Source: a virus. From it: DNA of 64,000 nucleotides. The stretch lies in the IMG/VR virus record IMGVR_UViG_3300009419_000013, positions 1 to 64,000 of that record; one strand, given 5' to 3'. The position numbers and the translations under genes were made by a program. Below the pieces are notes generated by a model. The model ran no database searches. It was not told where the DNA came from and was given only the letters and a program-made list of their open reading frames with translations. This document shows, one piece after another, positions 25,372 to 34,614 of the stretch (position 1 is its first letter; the number at the start of each line of letters is the position of its first letter).

Positions 25372-26970
25372 ATGGCAGGTTTTGTAGATAATAATGATCC
25401 TTCTCAAACTCCGGTAATACAGAGAATTAGAGATTCTGTAAGAAAAATTAGTTCATTTGGTATGAAATACGATGACATGGTCATTCGTAATTCACAGGCT
25501 GTTGGTGTTACTGAGGCTGCTTTTCTTAATAAGAATAAGTCCAATGTCGAGGACGAAAGCATGCTATGGACCTTAGCTAAGCAGGATATATCATCCAGAC
25601 AATTTATAGGATATTTTGATAAGGACTATAAGGGAAAGAGAGACTATCTTAGAAAATTCTCATTAAATCCTGAAGTTGAATGGGTTCTTGATACCATATG
25701 TGACGAGGCAATATCTTATGATCCATCGAATTTCTTTGCTTATCCTGATTTCATAGATCTTAGCGACGTTAATGAAAAAATAAAGGAAGATTTATATGAC
25801 TCTTATAAAAAACTTTATGATGTTTGGGGATTTTCCGATGATATAACAGCTTGGCAATATTTCAGACAATTTATAATAGATGGATTTCTTGCATTTGAGA
25901 TAATCTATGATAATAAGGGTGATAATATAATCGGATTTAAGGAATTGGATCCAATTACACTTATACCTAGTGTGGAGAAACAAATAGATGGTAGCTATCT
26001 TAGCACCTGGACACAGTATCCTCAGGATCCCAAGAGAAAAAGAGTATTATATGATCCGCAAATCATCTACATATCATATGCTAAGGGTAATAGCATATCA
26101 AGAATTAGCTACATAGAAAGATTAATAAGACCTTATAATATTCTAAGAATTATAGAATATACTAGGGTTATATGGTCGGTCATGAATGCATCATTTAAAC
26201 TTAAGATGACCATTCCAATAGGAAGCAAATCCCAACAGAAGGGTATGCAAACTTTGGGTGAGTTAATGAGTATCTATAAGGAAGATATTCAGCTGAATGA
26301 TGATAGTGGTGAACTTACTGTGGATGGTAGACCTAAAATACAATTCTATAAGAATTATCTGATGCCTTCAGGTGTTAATGGTACACCAACTATAGAACCT
26401 ATAAATACTGAGGGTCCTAATCTTAATGATCCTCAGCCTTTATCATACTTCTTTGACAAGTACATCCTTGAATCTAAAGTTCCACCATCCAGATTTCATA
26501 ATCCTGATGGCGGAACAACTTCGCCATATTCAAATGGTGCGGAAGGACTTGATAAGGAGGAAATTAGATTTGCTAAATTTATATCTAGACTTAGATCGGT
26601 ATTTCAGGAGATATTACTAAAACCTTTATGGATACAGATGGTCAAGAAACATAAATCACTTGATGAGGATTTTATGTTTAAGAGTCAGCTTGGATTAGAT
26701 TACGTTTCTGATAACCCATTCAAATTAAATCAGGAGATGGATTTAATAAATAAAAGGAAGGAAGCAGTCGTTGCAATGACCGGATTAATGGGGGATGAGG
26801 AAAAACCATATTTCTCTAGCGCATTTCTTATAGAGACTTTTCTTGGAATATCTAAACAGGATATCGATGCTAATAAAGAGGCATTAGAAAGAAAAGAGAA
26901 GGAGAAGAAAAAAGAGGAAGGTAAAAAAGAAGAGGGTGGAGAAGAGGAAGCTCCAGAAGTAACACTATAA
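25372..26970 (+). CDS. gp20: Portal protein, copy 1 (gp20-like)
   Basis: 532 residues (T4 gp20 is 524). Portal features run in order: YDDMVIRNSQAVG near the N-terminus, RKFSLNPEVEWVLDTICDEA, FIIDGFLAFEIIYD, IIYISYAKGN, SYIERLIRPYNILRIIEYTRVIW, and the IQFYKNYLMP segment before the clip/crown. The dodecameric portal forms the DNA channel and binds terminase. The C-terminus is a Lys/Glu-rich tail ending EEAPEVTL. The next gene, five bases downstream, encodes a second complete portal. Confidence 0.9.
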   Translation: MAGFVDNNDPSQTPVIQRIRDSVRKISSFGMKYDDMVIRNSQAVGVTEAAFLNKNKSNVEDESMLWTLAKQDISSRQFIGYFDKDYKGKRDYLRKFSLNPEVEWVLDTICDEAISYDPSNFFAYPDFIDLSDVNEKIKEDLYDSYKKLYDVWGFSDDITAWQYFRQFIIDGFLAFEIIYDNKGDNIIGFKELDPITLIPSVEKQIDGSYLSTWTQYPQDPKRKRVLYDPQIIYISYAKGNSISRISYIERLIRPYNILRIIEYTRVIWSVMNASFKLKMTIPIGSKSQQKGMQTLGELMSIYKEDIQLNDDSGELTVDGRPKIQFYKNYLMPSGVNGTPTIEPINTEGPNLNDPQPLSYFFDKYILESKVPPSRFHNPDGGTTSPYSNGAEGLDKEEIRFAKFISRLRSVFQEILLKPLWIQMVKKHKSLDEDFMFKSQLGLDYVSDNPFKLNQEMDLINKRKEAVVAMTGLMGDEEKPYFSSAFLIETFLGISKQDIDANKEALERKEKEKKKEEGKKEEGGEEEAPEVTL

Positions 26971-26974
26971 TAAG

Positions 26975-28591
26975 ATGGCAGGATTTTTAGACTTTTTAAA
27001 ACCGAATCAATCAGCTTTAGGTAATATACTAAAGAATCTTGGAAACATATCAAAATTTGGTATGCAGTACGATGATATGGTTGTAAAAAATTCTCAGGCT
27101 ATTGGTAAGACTGAGGGATTTTTCTATAATCAGGATGGTAATGGGTTTACACAGAATGATGCTTTCTATTGGACATCATCGTATCAAGACACCAAGGTAA
27201 GAAAATATATTGCATATTTTGACCGTGATTATATCGAGAAGAGGAATTACCTTAGAAAATTTTCACTTAACGGTGAGATAGAGTTTATATTAGATACTAT
27301 AACTGATGAAGCAATAGTGTATGATGATAGAAATTATTTTGCTCAGCCATCGTTTATAAATCTTGATCTTAAGGATAAGGTAAAAGATAAGATCTCGGAG
27401 CATTACAATAAGATCTATAATGTATTTGGATTTCAGAACACAATACTTGGGTGGCAATATTTTAAACAGTTTCTAATTGATGGATTTCTTGCATTTGAAA
27501 TAATATATGATAGCAAGGGAAAAAATGTGATTGGATTTAAAGAATTGGACCCAACCTCTCTTCAGCCTATAGTAGAAAAGATTGGTGAGGAAGAACATAA
27601 ACAATTCTGGATTCAGTATCCAAAAAACCCACAAATGACCAGAAAGCTAACTAATGAGCAGGTCATTTATATTTCATATGCTAAGGGAAATATGATAACT
27701 AGAGTTAGTTATGTAGAAAGACTAGTTAGGTCATATAATATTCTTAGAATAATGGAGAATTCTAGAATTATATGGAACGTAATGAATTCGTCATATAGAT
27801 TGAAATTTATTATACCTATTGGTACACAGTCTCAACAAAAAGCAATGCAGAATCTTGGTCAGTTAATGTCGAATTATAAGGAGGATATTAATATAAATGA
27901 TTCTTCTGGAGAATTAACAATAAACGGTAAACCCAAAATTCAATTCTATAAGAATTATTTATTTCCTGAAAAGGACGGTCAGAGTCCTCAGATAGAATCA
28001 CTTAATCCTAGTGGACCTGATTTTAATGTTATGGAGAATGTGGTTTATTTCTTCAATAAGCTTAAAATGGATTCAAAAATACCTTATGCTAGATTTGCAT
28101 CCAGAAATAGTACACCAGGTAATTATCAGACAAGCATAGATCAATTGGAAAGAGATGAAATTAGATTTGAAAAATTTCTGAGAAGACTTAGATCAATTTT
28201 CCAAGAGATATTAACTAAGCCTCTTTATATACAGATGTGTCTTGATAATCCCGAATTATCAAGGGATAAGAACTTTAAAGCAAATATAGGTCTTAATTAC
28301 AATAGAGACAGCGAATTCGAGGAAATGGTTGAAATGAGTAATTACACTAAGAGAACTGAATTTATAACTGGACTTGGCGAACTTAAGGTTAAGATAGGCG
28401 AGGAGGAGAAGGGATATTTCGATAAGAACTTTTTAATACAAAGATTTCTTGGTATGAACCCGGATCAAATAAGAATGAATGAAAAGTATAAGGAAGCTGA
28501 AGCAAAACTAGCTGAAAAAGCAGGCGGTGAAGCACCACCTGAAGGAGAAGCACCAGCTGAAGGCGAGGAAGCACCTGAGGTAACCCTATAA
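26975..28591 (+). CDS. gp20: Portal protein, copy 2 (gp20-like paralogue)
   Basis: 538 residues, alignable to copy 1 end to end without large gaps: FGMQYDDMVVKNSQAIG, YLRKFSLNGEIEFILDTITDEA, FLIDGFLAFEIIYD, VIYISYAKGNM, KPKIQFYKNYL. The two diverge through most of the sequence but share the last eight residues EEAPEVTL exactly. All portal blocks are kept, so this is not a pseudogene. Having two portal genes is unusual, since one portal ring sits at a single capsid vertex. A mixed ring, or different use at different assembly stages, is possible. Confidence 0.88.
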   Translation: MAGFLDFLKPNQSALGNILKNLGNISKFGMQYDDMVVKNSQAIGKTEGFFYNQDGNGFTQNDAFYWTSSYQDTKVRKYIAYFDRDYIEKRNYLRKFSLNGEIEFILDTITDEAIVYDDRNYFAQPSFINLDLKDKVKDKISEHYNKIYNVFGFQNTILGWQYFKQFLIDGFLAFEIIYDSKGKNVIGFKELDPTSLQPIVEKIGEEEHKQFWIQYPKNPQMTRKLTNEQVIYISYAKGNMITRVSYVERLVRSYNILRIMENSRIIWNVMNSSYRLKFIIPIGTQSQQKAMQNLGQLMSNYKEDININDSSGELTINGKPKIQFYKNYLFPEKDGQSPQIESLNPSGPDFNVMENVVYFFNKLKMDSKIPYARFASRNSTPGNYQTSIDQLERDEIRFEKFLRRLRSIFQEILTKPLYIQMCLDNPELSRDKNFKANIGLNYNRDSEFEEMVEMSNYTKRTEFITGLGELKVKIGEEEKGYFDKNFLIQRFLGMNPDQIRMNEKYKEAEAKLAEKAGGEAPPEGEAPAEGEEAPEVTL

Positions 28592-28619
28592 ATTATTAAT
28601 CTTTAATCTTTATTAATTT

Positions 28620-29585
28620 TTGAACTTAATAGATAAATTTGGATCTGTTAGAATATTGATTATTGGTGACGTGATGCTAGATCATTATGTTCATGGTAGC
28701 GTTACTAGGATATCACCGGAGGCACCTGTACCTATATTGGATGTAACTCGTTCCGAATATTATTTAGGTGGATCTGGTAATGTTCTACTGAACATAAAAT
28801 CAATGGGTGGTAAGGCCGATATAATTACCATGACAGGGGAGGACATTCATGGCGATATGATCGATGAGCTAATATCTGAACATAGTAATAACTCATTCGT
28901 TCTAAAGGATAGGTTAAGAAAAACAACATTAAAATCGAGATACATTTCAGGATCCAATCAATTATTCAGAGTTGATGAGGAAAGCAAAGATTATCTGGAT
29001 CCCTTATTGGAGGAGAAAATAATCTCAGTATTCAATGATACATTTCTTAATTATGATTGTATATTGATAGAGGATTATAACAAAGGACTATTGACACCAG
29101 GTATAATAAAGAATGTGATATCCAGATGTAATTCTTCAGGAATTCCAGTTATAGTGGATCCTAAGATTTTTAATGTACCTAGCTACTCTGGATGCAAATT
29201 ACTAAAACCTAATTTATACGAATTTTCCATAATGACAGGGTTAGATTGTTCAGATTTAGATCTTACTGAACTGGAGGTTCATGCTCGTCAATTTATATCC
29301 GATAATAATATTGATTCGATGCTAGTAACTTTATCTGATAAAGGACTGATTTACGTAGATGTAAATGAATCTGTTTATGATCCAGGATACCCGATGGATG
29401 TTTATGATGTTTCCGGTGCTGGAGATACTGTTATCTCTATTTTAGCATTATGTATGGTAAGCAATATAGATATTAAAAAATCATTATCCATCTGTAATAT
29501 AGCTGCATCCATAGCATGCTCGAAGTCCGGGATAGCTTCAGTTGGTATAAATGAAATTCTAAATTCCAAATTTTATACATTCTAA
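28620..29585 (+). CDS. PfkB-family heptose kinase (HldE/RfaE kinase-domain-like)
   Basis: 321 residues from a TTG start. It has the pattern of the N-terminal kinase domain of HldE: ILIIGDVMLDHYVHG, RISPEAPVP, YLGGSGNVLLNI (substrate site), EDYNKGLLT, IVDPK and the C-terminal PfkB signature DVSGAGDT (263-270, catalytic Asp). HldE phosphorylates D-glycero-D-manno-heptose 7-phosphate toward ADP-heptose. The adenylyltransferase domain of HldE is absent. The heptosyltransferase-like gene at the window start would use such a donor. It precedes the ligase promoter. Confidence 0.8.
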   Translation: MNLIDKFGSVRILIIGDVMLDHYVHGSVTRISPEAPVPILDVTRSEYYLGGSGNVLLNIKSMGGKADIITMTGEDIHGDMIDELISEHSNNSFVLKDRLRKTTLKSRYISGSNQLFRVDEESKDYLDPLLEEKIISVFNDTFLNYDCILIEDYNKGLLTPGIIKNVISRCNSSGIPVIVDPKIFNVPSYSGCKLLKPNLYEFSIMTGLDCSDLDLTELEVHARQFISDNNIDSMLVTLSDKGLIYVDVNESVYDPGYPMDVYDVSGAGDTVISILALCMVSNIDIKKSLSICNIAASIACSKSGIASVGINEILNSKFYTF

Positions 29586-29617
29586 TTTTTTTACTCCGTA
29601 TATTTTTTCTATATTTG
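29586..29617 (+). promoter_or_regulatory. Bacteroidetes-type promoter before DNA ligase
   Basis: TTTTTTTA (29586-29593), 16 bases, TATATTTG (29610-29617), and an ATG at 29634. It shares the TATATTTGTGA core with the deaminase promoter. Confidence 0.75.
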
Positions 29618-29633
29618 TGAAAAAATAAATAAG

Positions 29634-30965
29634 ATGATAGAAGAAATTAGAATTTTTTGTAGCTTAGAAAAAATGACCGGAAACGGATCTCAAAAATCTA
29701 AGCAAGATCTCATAATGAAATCGATGAATGATAGGATGGAATACATTCTCGATGTTTGCTTCAATCCATTCGTTACAACAAAACTACATAGGATAGGTTT
29801 TAATGATGAATTATCGGAACCTAATGAAAATCATTGGAATGATTTTAAAAGTCTCGTAGAAGACTTAAAAAAAGCCCCAGCTGCTAATGATCTATTAAGA
29901 GAAAGAGCGCAATCTCTTATATCAACTAAAATATCGGATGATCCAGAGGAAGATCTTGAACTTAGAACAATATTGATGAAGATTGTTACTAAGAGAATGA
30001 ATATTGGGATTGGTGCAAAGTTAATAAACAAAGCTGTTGGAAAGGAATTAATTCCTGATCCATCATTGATGTTAGCAACCGACGACGAGAAAGTGATGTC
30101 CTCATGGGATTCAGTTTATTGTGAGGAAAAATATGATGGCGTTCGTGTTATAGCATTATATAAGAATGGTGAATTTTCATATTTTACTAGAGCATTCAAC
30201 GAATTGGACTCTAGCTATTTTCCTAGAATAACATTTGCATTAAAAACTGCCATTATAAATAGTGGAATAATTGGTGATTGGTTTTTTGACGGTGAGCTAA
30301 CAGATCTTAATAGAAAATCGGTTAGTGGCAAGGTTACTCAGATACTTAGAGGAACTGCAAATAGTAATATTGAGGATGGATTTCTATTCAATGTTTTTGA
30401 CTTCGAGGAGCACTCAACACTTTCTCATGGTTCTGGTGTAATTGATTATTTAACTAGAAGAGATACACTCGAAAGAATATTATCTTATGTTCCTGCCGAT
30501 TCTCCTATAAAATTAGCACAATTATGGAAACTCGATTCCGTTGCGGACGTTACAAAAATCTATAAGGATATTGTAGCTCTCGGAGGCGAGGGAGTTATTT
30601 GTAAATCCAATTCTGTATATGAATGTAAAAGATCAAAAACTTGGATTAAAATAAAGGAAGTTAATGAATGCGATCTGGAGGTTTGTGGATGGTATCCTGG
30701 AGAGGGAAAAAGAGAGGGACTTATAGGTGGATTTATCTGTACTGATAAGTCAAAGACACTGAATGTCAAGGTAGGATCTGGATTTACCGATGAGGATTTA
30801 AAATTATTTAGTGTTGATCCTAATTCTTATATTGGAAAAATAATTGCTGTTCAATATAATGTTGTTATAACTGATAAGCATGATAATAGATCATTATTTC
30901 TTCCTAGATTGGTCGAAGTTAGATACGATAAAAATGAATCCGATGATCTTTCCTCGAAATTTTAA
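29634..30965 (+). CDS. gp30: ATP-dependent DNA ligase (gp30-like)
   Basis: 443 residues (T4 gp30 is 487). The adenylation motif is EKYDGVR with the nucleotide-binding Lys at 166. Further ligase motifs are DWFFDGEL, VFDFEE, EGVICKS and KTWIKIKE, followed by the OB-fold part (VCGWYPGEGKREGLIGGF). The N-terminal helical region (1-150) is typical of phage and archaeal ligases. It joins Okazaki fragments and repairs nicks. It leads the replication block and is under a host-type promoter. Confidence 0.93.
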   Translation: MIEEIRIFCSLEKMTGNGSQKSKQDLIMKSMNDRMEYILDVCFNPFVTTKLHRIGFNDELSEPNENHWNDFKSLVEDLKKAPAANDLLRERAQSLISTKISDDPEEDLELRTILMKIVTKRMNIGIGAKLINKAVGKELIPDPSLMLATDDEKVMSSWDSVYCEEKYDGVRVIALYKNGEFSYFTRAFNELDSSYFPRITFALKTAIINSGIIGDWFFDGELTDLNRKSVSGKVTQILRGTANSNIEDGFLFNVFDFEEHSTLSHGSGVIDYLTRRDTLERILSYVPADSPIKLAQLWKLDSVADVTKIYKDIVALGGEGVICKSNSVYECKRSKTWIKIKEVNECDLEVCGWYPGEGKREGLIGGFICTDKSKTLNVKVGSGFTDEDLKLFSVDPNSYIGKIIAVQYNVVITDKHDNRSLFLPRLVEVRYDKNESDDLSSKF

Positions 30966-30998
30966 GAAACAACTTACCTAATTAGCGATAAAAATAGT

Positions 30999-31943
30999 AT
31001 GATAAAAGAATTATTGACAGAAAAACTTAGGCCTAAAGAGCTAAGACATATGATTCTGCCTTCTAGAATTTCTAAGATATTTGAGAATGGCCTTGGACAT
31101 AATGTTTTATTAAGCGGGCCTCCTGGTTGCGGAAAAACAACGCTAGCTAAAATACTGGCCTCGCCATATCCTAGCTTATTCATAAATGTTTCGGATGAAA
31201 GTTCAGTTGAAACTATTAGAGTTAAGATAACTGATTTTTGCTCAACCATCTCCGTGATGGATGGTAAATCTTCTAAGAAAATAGTAATATTGGATGAGTT
31301 TGATGGTGCATCCGATCAATTTTATAAAGCACTTAGAGGAACTATAGAAAAGTTTGCTACAAATACAAGATTTGTTGCTACTTGTAACTATATAAATAAG
31401 GTTCCTGATGCTATACAGAGTAGATTTGAAGTAATCGATTTCAACCCGGTAACTACTGAGGAAGATGATGCTTTAAAAGGTGAATGGAGAAAGAGAGTCA
31501 ATTTAATCTTAGGTAAACTTAATATAGCAATTGATGATGAATCAATTCTTGAATTTCAAAAAAATTACTATCCGGACTTTAGATCTGCATTAAATAAAAT
31601 ACAGACATGGACTCTTGAGGGAGTTACTGTTGTAGATTCTGCAAAGATAAAAGAATTTGGCTGGTCATACGAGGAACTATATTCTCTTATAGTTACTTCG
31701 AAGGATCCCGTTAAGAATTATCAGGCTATAGTTGGCGAATATCAGGGTAAGGTTGACGAAGTCATGTCAGCTTTAGGCGAGGAGTTTATCGATTGGATAA
31801 TAAACAATAAACCAGATCTTATTAAGATAATTCCAGCTGTGGTAGTATTAGTTGCTGAGCACCAGGCTCAAAGAATACAGGTCATAGATCCTATGGTATC
31901 TCTTCTTTCGTTAGTATTCCAGATACAGAAATTAGTTGTGTAA
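30999..31943 (+). CDS. gp44: Sliding clamp loader ATPase (gp44-like)
   Basis: 314 residues (T4 gp44 is 319). AAA+ motifs: Walker A GPPGCGKTT (40-48), Walker B VILDEFD (96-102), sensor 1 FVATCNY and the SRF arginine-finger motif (141-143). It loads the sliding clamp onto primed DNA together with a small subunit (gp62 in T4), which is not identified here. The stop is followed at once by the ATG of the kinase gene. Confidence 0.92.
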   Translation: MIKELLTEKLRPKELRHMILPSRISKIFENGLGHNVLLSGPPGCGKTTLAKILASPYPSLFINVSDESSVETIRVKITDFCSTISVMDGKSSKKIVILDEFDGASDQFYKALRGTIEKFATNTRFVATCNYINKVPDAIQSRFEVIDFNPVTTEEDDALKGEWRKRVNLILGKLNIAIDDESILEFQKNYYPDFRSALNKIQTWTLEGVTVVDSAKIKEFGWSYEELYSLIVTSKDPVKNYQAIVGEYQGKVDEVMSALGEEFIDWIINNKPDLIKIIPAVVVLVAEHQAQRIQVIDPMVSLLSLVFQIQKLVV

Positions 31944-32489
31944 ATGGAAAGGAAAAGAGTTATATTGGTCGGTAAAGGAGGATCGGGTAAGGATCATGCT
32001 AGAAAAGTACTTGAAGATATCGGGTTTAGGTATTGTGTATCACATACTACCAGACCTCCGAGAATAGGTGAGATAGAAGGCAAGGATTATTATTACATAA
32101 GCAGAGACTCAGCATCGCATCATTATATAGCAAAAGATCTATTCTATGAATATGTTATATTTAACGGATGGGTTTACGGAACATCCAGGGAAGAATTTGA
32201 AATTGCGGATCTTTTTATAATGACTCCTTCCGGGATATCTAAAATAAAACCTGAGGACAGAGATGAATCATTTATAATCTACTTCGATATTCAGGAGGAT
32301 GTAAGAAAGGAAAGATTGTCTGAGAGAAGAGATGCTGATGATGTCACAAGGAGATTAGCTGCAGACGATTCGGATTTTTCTGAGTTTAAAGATTTCGATT
32401 TTAGAGTTATAGATCCATTGTTTGACATAAAATCAATTTGGGCGAAAATAAAGATGGAACATTCCATCAAAATAAAGGATAAATTATGA
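31944..32489 (+). CDS. Guanylate-kinase-like dNMP kinase
   Basis: 181 residues. The P-loop is GKGGSGKD (10-17), and SHTTRPPRIGE followed by GKDYYY (33-50) is the GMP-binding segment of guanylate kinases. The Lys after the glycine-rich loop is conserved, but the usual Ser/Thr is replaced by Asp-His. It probably phosphorylates (d)GMP or another dNMP. It starts directly after the clamp loader stop and overlaps the RNase H gene by four bases (ATGA). Confidence 0.78.
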   Translation: MERKRVILVGKGGSGKDHARKVLEDIGFRYCVSHTTRPPRIGEIEGKDYYYISRDSASHHYIAKDLFYEYVIFNGWVYGTSREEFEIADLFIMTPSGISKIKPEDRDESFIIYFDIQEDVRKERLSERRDADDVTRRLAADDSDFSEFKDFDFRVIDPLFDIKSIWAKIKMEHSIKIKDKL

Positions 32490-33625
32490 TTAATATACTG
32501 GTTGATGGAAATTACATATTCCATAAGACTTTCGGAGTTTTCGGAGGATACGGGAAAGCCGATCCCGGTAAGATATTAAAATCTAAAAGTGAACAGGGAG
32601 CTTTTATTAGAAAAGTTTCTACTGATCTATGCTCATCACTTAAGCTTTTACCAACTGGGGGAAGAATGATATTTACCACTGATAGCAGAAGCTGGAGAAA
32701 GGATGTTGAGATAGAGGATGGTGGATATAAATCAGGTAGAGTCAGAGATGATGAAACTGATTGGACCATATTTTTTGAACTTATGAAATCATTTGGCGAC
32801 CATATGGAAAAAATGGGATTTATTTTTTCCAGAGTTGATGGTGCGGAGGGCGATGACCTCCTGATGTATTGGAGTAATTATTTCAACAGTAACGGTGAAA
32901 ATTGTATTATCATAACTGGTGATAAAGATTTACATCAGCTATCTAGAAATACCGACAACTCATGGACAGCAGTTTGGAACAATAATTCTAAAAAAAATGT
33001 TCTATCAGTTCCCCAGGGATGGAAAGAATCTTGGTTAAATAAGGATGAGAGTGTCAGCATATTTAATATGGCTTCCGCAATTTCACCTGAGAAGGAATCT
33101 TTTAAGGTTTTTCTAAAAAAAGTTGAGATAGAGGAAATCGATAGTGACTTCTTCATATTAAATAAAGTGTTGGTTGGTGATAAGGGCGATTCGGTGCCTA
33201 GTGTTTGGGAGACTGTTAACGGCACAAGAACTATGGGATTTACACCTAAGAAAGCTGAATCGGTCCATGAGGCATTCAAATTATCTGAATGGAAATCCTT
33301 GGATTTTAAACAGATGCTAGATTCTCCAGATTTCCTGAATTGGTTAGCTGGGATGGTTTTAAGATCATCAAAATCTGTTGACAGCTCAGATAATAGAAAA
33401 AAAGTAAAAGCAAACATTGAAAGAAACTTTAAACTTATGTGGCTTAATCAGTTAATGATACCTGATTTTGTTGCTTCTGGTTGTAATTTGGAAATAGAAA
33501 GAGGTGTTTCACTACTTAGAAAACCTATAACACTGGATAGAATAAAGATATTGGAGGGAACCGAATGGGTCACGTCTGGTTATCAACCTAAGGGATTTGA
33601 TCCGTTTGAACATATACTAGACTAA
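32486..33625 (+). CDS. rnh: 5'-3' exonuclease / RNase H (T4 Rnh, FEN-1 type)
   Basis: 379 residues (T4 RNase H is 305). Acidic metal-binding residues are at the usual places: LVDGNY (D7), TTDSRSWRK (D66), EGDD (121-124) and TGDKDLHQL (D146, D148). The H3TH-like segment LVGDKGDSVPSVW follows. The enzyme removes RNA primers and flaps during lagging-strand synthesis, in line with its place next to clamp loader and ligase. It overlaps the kinase gene by ATGA. Confidence 0.88.
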   Translation: MINILVDGNYIFHKTFGVFGGYGKADPGKILKSKSEQGAFIRKVSTDLCSSLKLLPTGGRMIFTTDSRSWRKDVEIEDGGYKSGRVRDDETDWTIFFELMKSFGDHMEKMGFIFSRVDGAEGDDLLMYWSNYFNSNGENCIIITGDKDLHQLSRNTDNSWTAVWNNNSKKNVLSVPQGWKESWLNKDESVSIFNMASAISPEKESFKVFLKKVEIEEIDSDFFILNKVLVGDKGDSVPSVWETVNGTRTMGFTPKKAESVHEAFKLSEWKSLDFKQMLDSPDFLNWLAGMVLRSSKSVDSSDNRKKVKANIERNFKLMWLNQLMIPDFVASGCNLEIERGVSLLRKPITLDRIKILEGTEWVTSGYQPKGFDPFEHILD

Positions 33626-33627
33626 CT

Positions 33628-34050
33628 ATGCAGCTTTTTGACATAATAAAAAATATATTTTCCACTAACAATAAAACGTGGAACCAGGTAGGAAGAATAG
33701 ATAAATCCAGAAATTTTTTCATGATTAATAGGATTATGGCTATTCAATTTCCGGTACAAGCAAACCAATTTAATAGGATGCGTATAGTACCTGGTCCGGT
33801 AGTAGACTGGTGGAGAAATACATTATCTGGCAGATATTCAAAGCCACCTAATTGGATATACACAAAAACGAAAAAGACCTCGGTCGAAGATAAAACGAAG
33901 GAATCTAAGAATTTTGACCAGGTGGAGATCTTTATAAGAGAAAAATATTCAGTTTCAAAAAGGGAACTTTCCGATATAAAAAGATTTTATCCTGATAGAT
34001 ATAATAAATGGATATCCGATGTTGCAGATCAGCTAGGTATTCAAAAATAA
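33628..34050 (+). CDS. Unknown replication-cluster protein
   Basis: 140 residues, basic, beginning two bases after the RNase H stop. It contains KTWNQVGRIDKSRNFFMINR and MAIQFPVQANQFNRM, then a basic linker and a helical C-terminus. The first block looks conserved and DNA-binding in character. It lies near the clamp loader ATPase, in the area where T4 carries the small clamp loader subunit gene 62, but I see no match to gp62. Function unknown. Confidence 0.5.
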   Translation: MQLFDIIKNIFSTNNKTWNQVGRIDKSRNFFMINRIMAIQFPVQANQFNRMRIVPGPVVDWWRNTLSGRYSKPPNWIYTKTKKTSVEDKTKESKNFDQVEIFIREKYSVSKRELSDIKRFYPDRYNKWISDVADQLGIQK

Positions 34051-34062
34051 GATATATAATAA

Positions 34063-34599
34063 ATGAAGGGTAAAAATAGTAAGTTAATAGACAAAGTTAT
34101 TTTAAGTCTGGACTGGGATACAATTTTTGAGGTTAATAAATGCTTTAAAATAGGTGTCGGTGAGGGGATTTCAGGAATTCCTGGACTTAAAAGAAAACCC
34201 TTCCTAACCGGGGTAACTAAAAATGATATAAAAAACGAGCTTAAAAATTTACTTAAGCACGTAATCGAGAATGATATATCTGAATTTATATACAGCCACT
34301 GGATGATTTTTTGGAACAATGCTGAATGGTCACTAGAGGAACTAAATAAGATAAAAGATGATATGGACGATTCTGAAGATTATTATGATGATCATCTGGT
34401 AATAGATTCAACTCTAGAGGTTATATATTCACCTCAGAGGGTGTTAGCTATGGAACCAGTTTCTATAACTAGTATATCAGGTGAAGATTCTGATGAAACT
34501 AAGTTGGAAGAAATGCTAAAAAAAGCTCTGGAAAACGAACACTATGAATTAGCTTCGAAAATTAGAGATGTGCTGAAGATACAGAAAAACCAGCAATGA
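34063..34599 (+). CDS. Unknown protein with a C-terminal UVR-type motif
   Basis: 178 residues. The N-terminal two thirds are unrecognised, with an acidic patch at about 100-120. The last 28 residues (KLEEMLKKALENEHYELASK and IRDVL) match the UVR motif of UvrB/UvrC/ClpC-type proteins, a helical hairpin for protein-protein contacts. That suggests an adaptor. An octamer GATATATA lies only 12 bases before the ATG, too close to act like the other late promoters. Confidence 0.5.
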   Translation: MKGKNSKLIDKVILSLDWDTIFEVNKCFKIGVGEGISGIPGLKRKPFLTGVTKNDIKNELKNLLKHVIENDISEFIYSHWMIFWNNAEWSLEELNKIKDDMDDSEDYYDDHLVIDSTLEVIYSPQRVLAMEPVSITSISGEDSDETKLEEMLKKALENEHYELASKIRDVLKIQKNQQ

Positions 34600-34614
34600 T
34601 AAAGGATACATACT

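Noticed and set aside
34051-34058. GATATATA before the gene at 34063 as a late promoter
   Set aside because: Only 12 bases separate it from the ATG, against 24-38 for the other copies, and the surrounding genes are of replication type.
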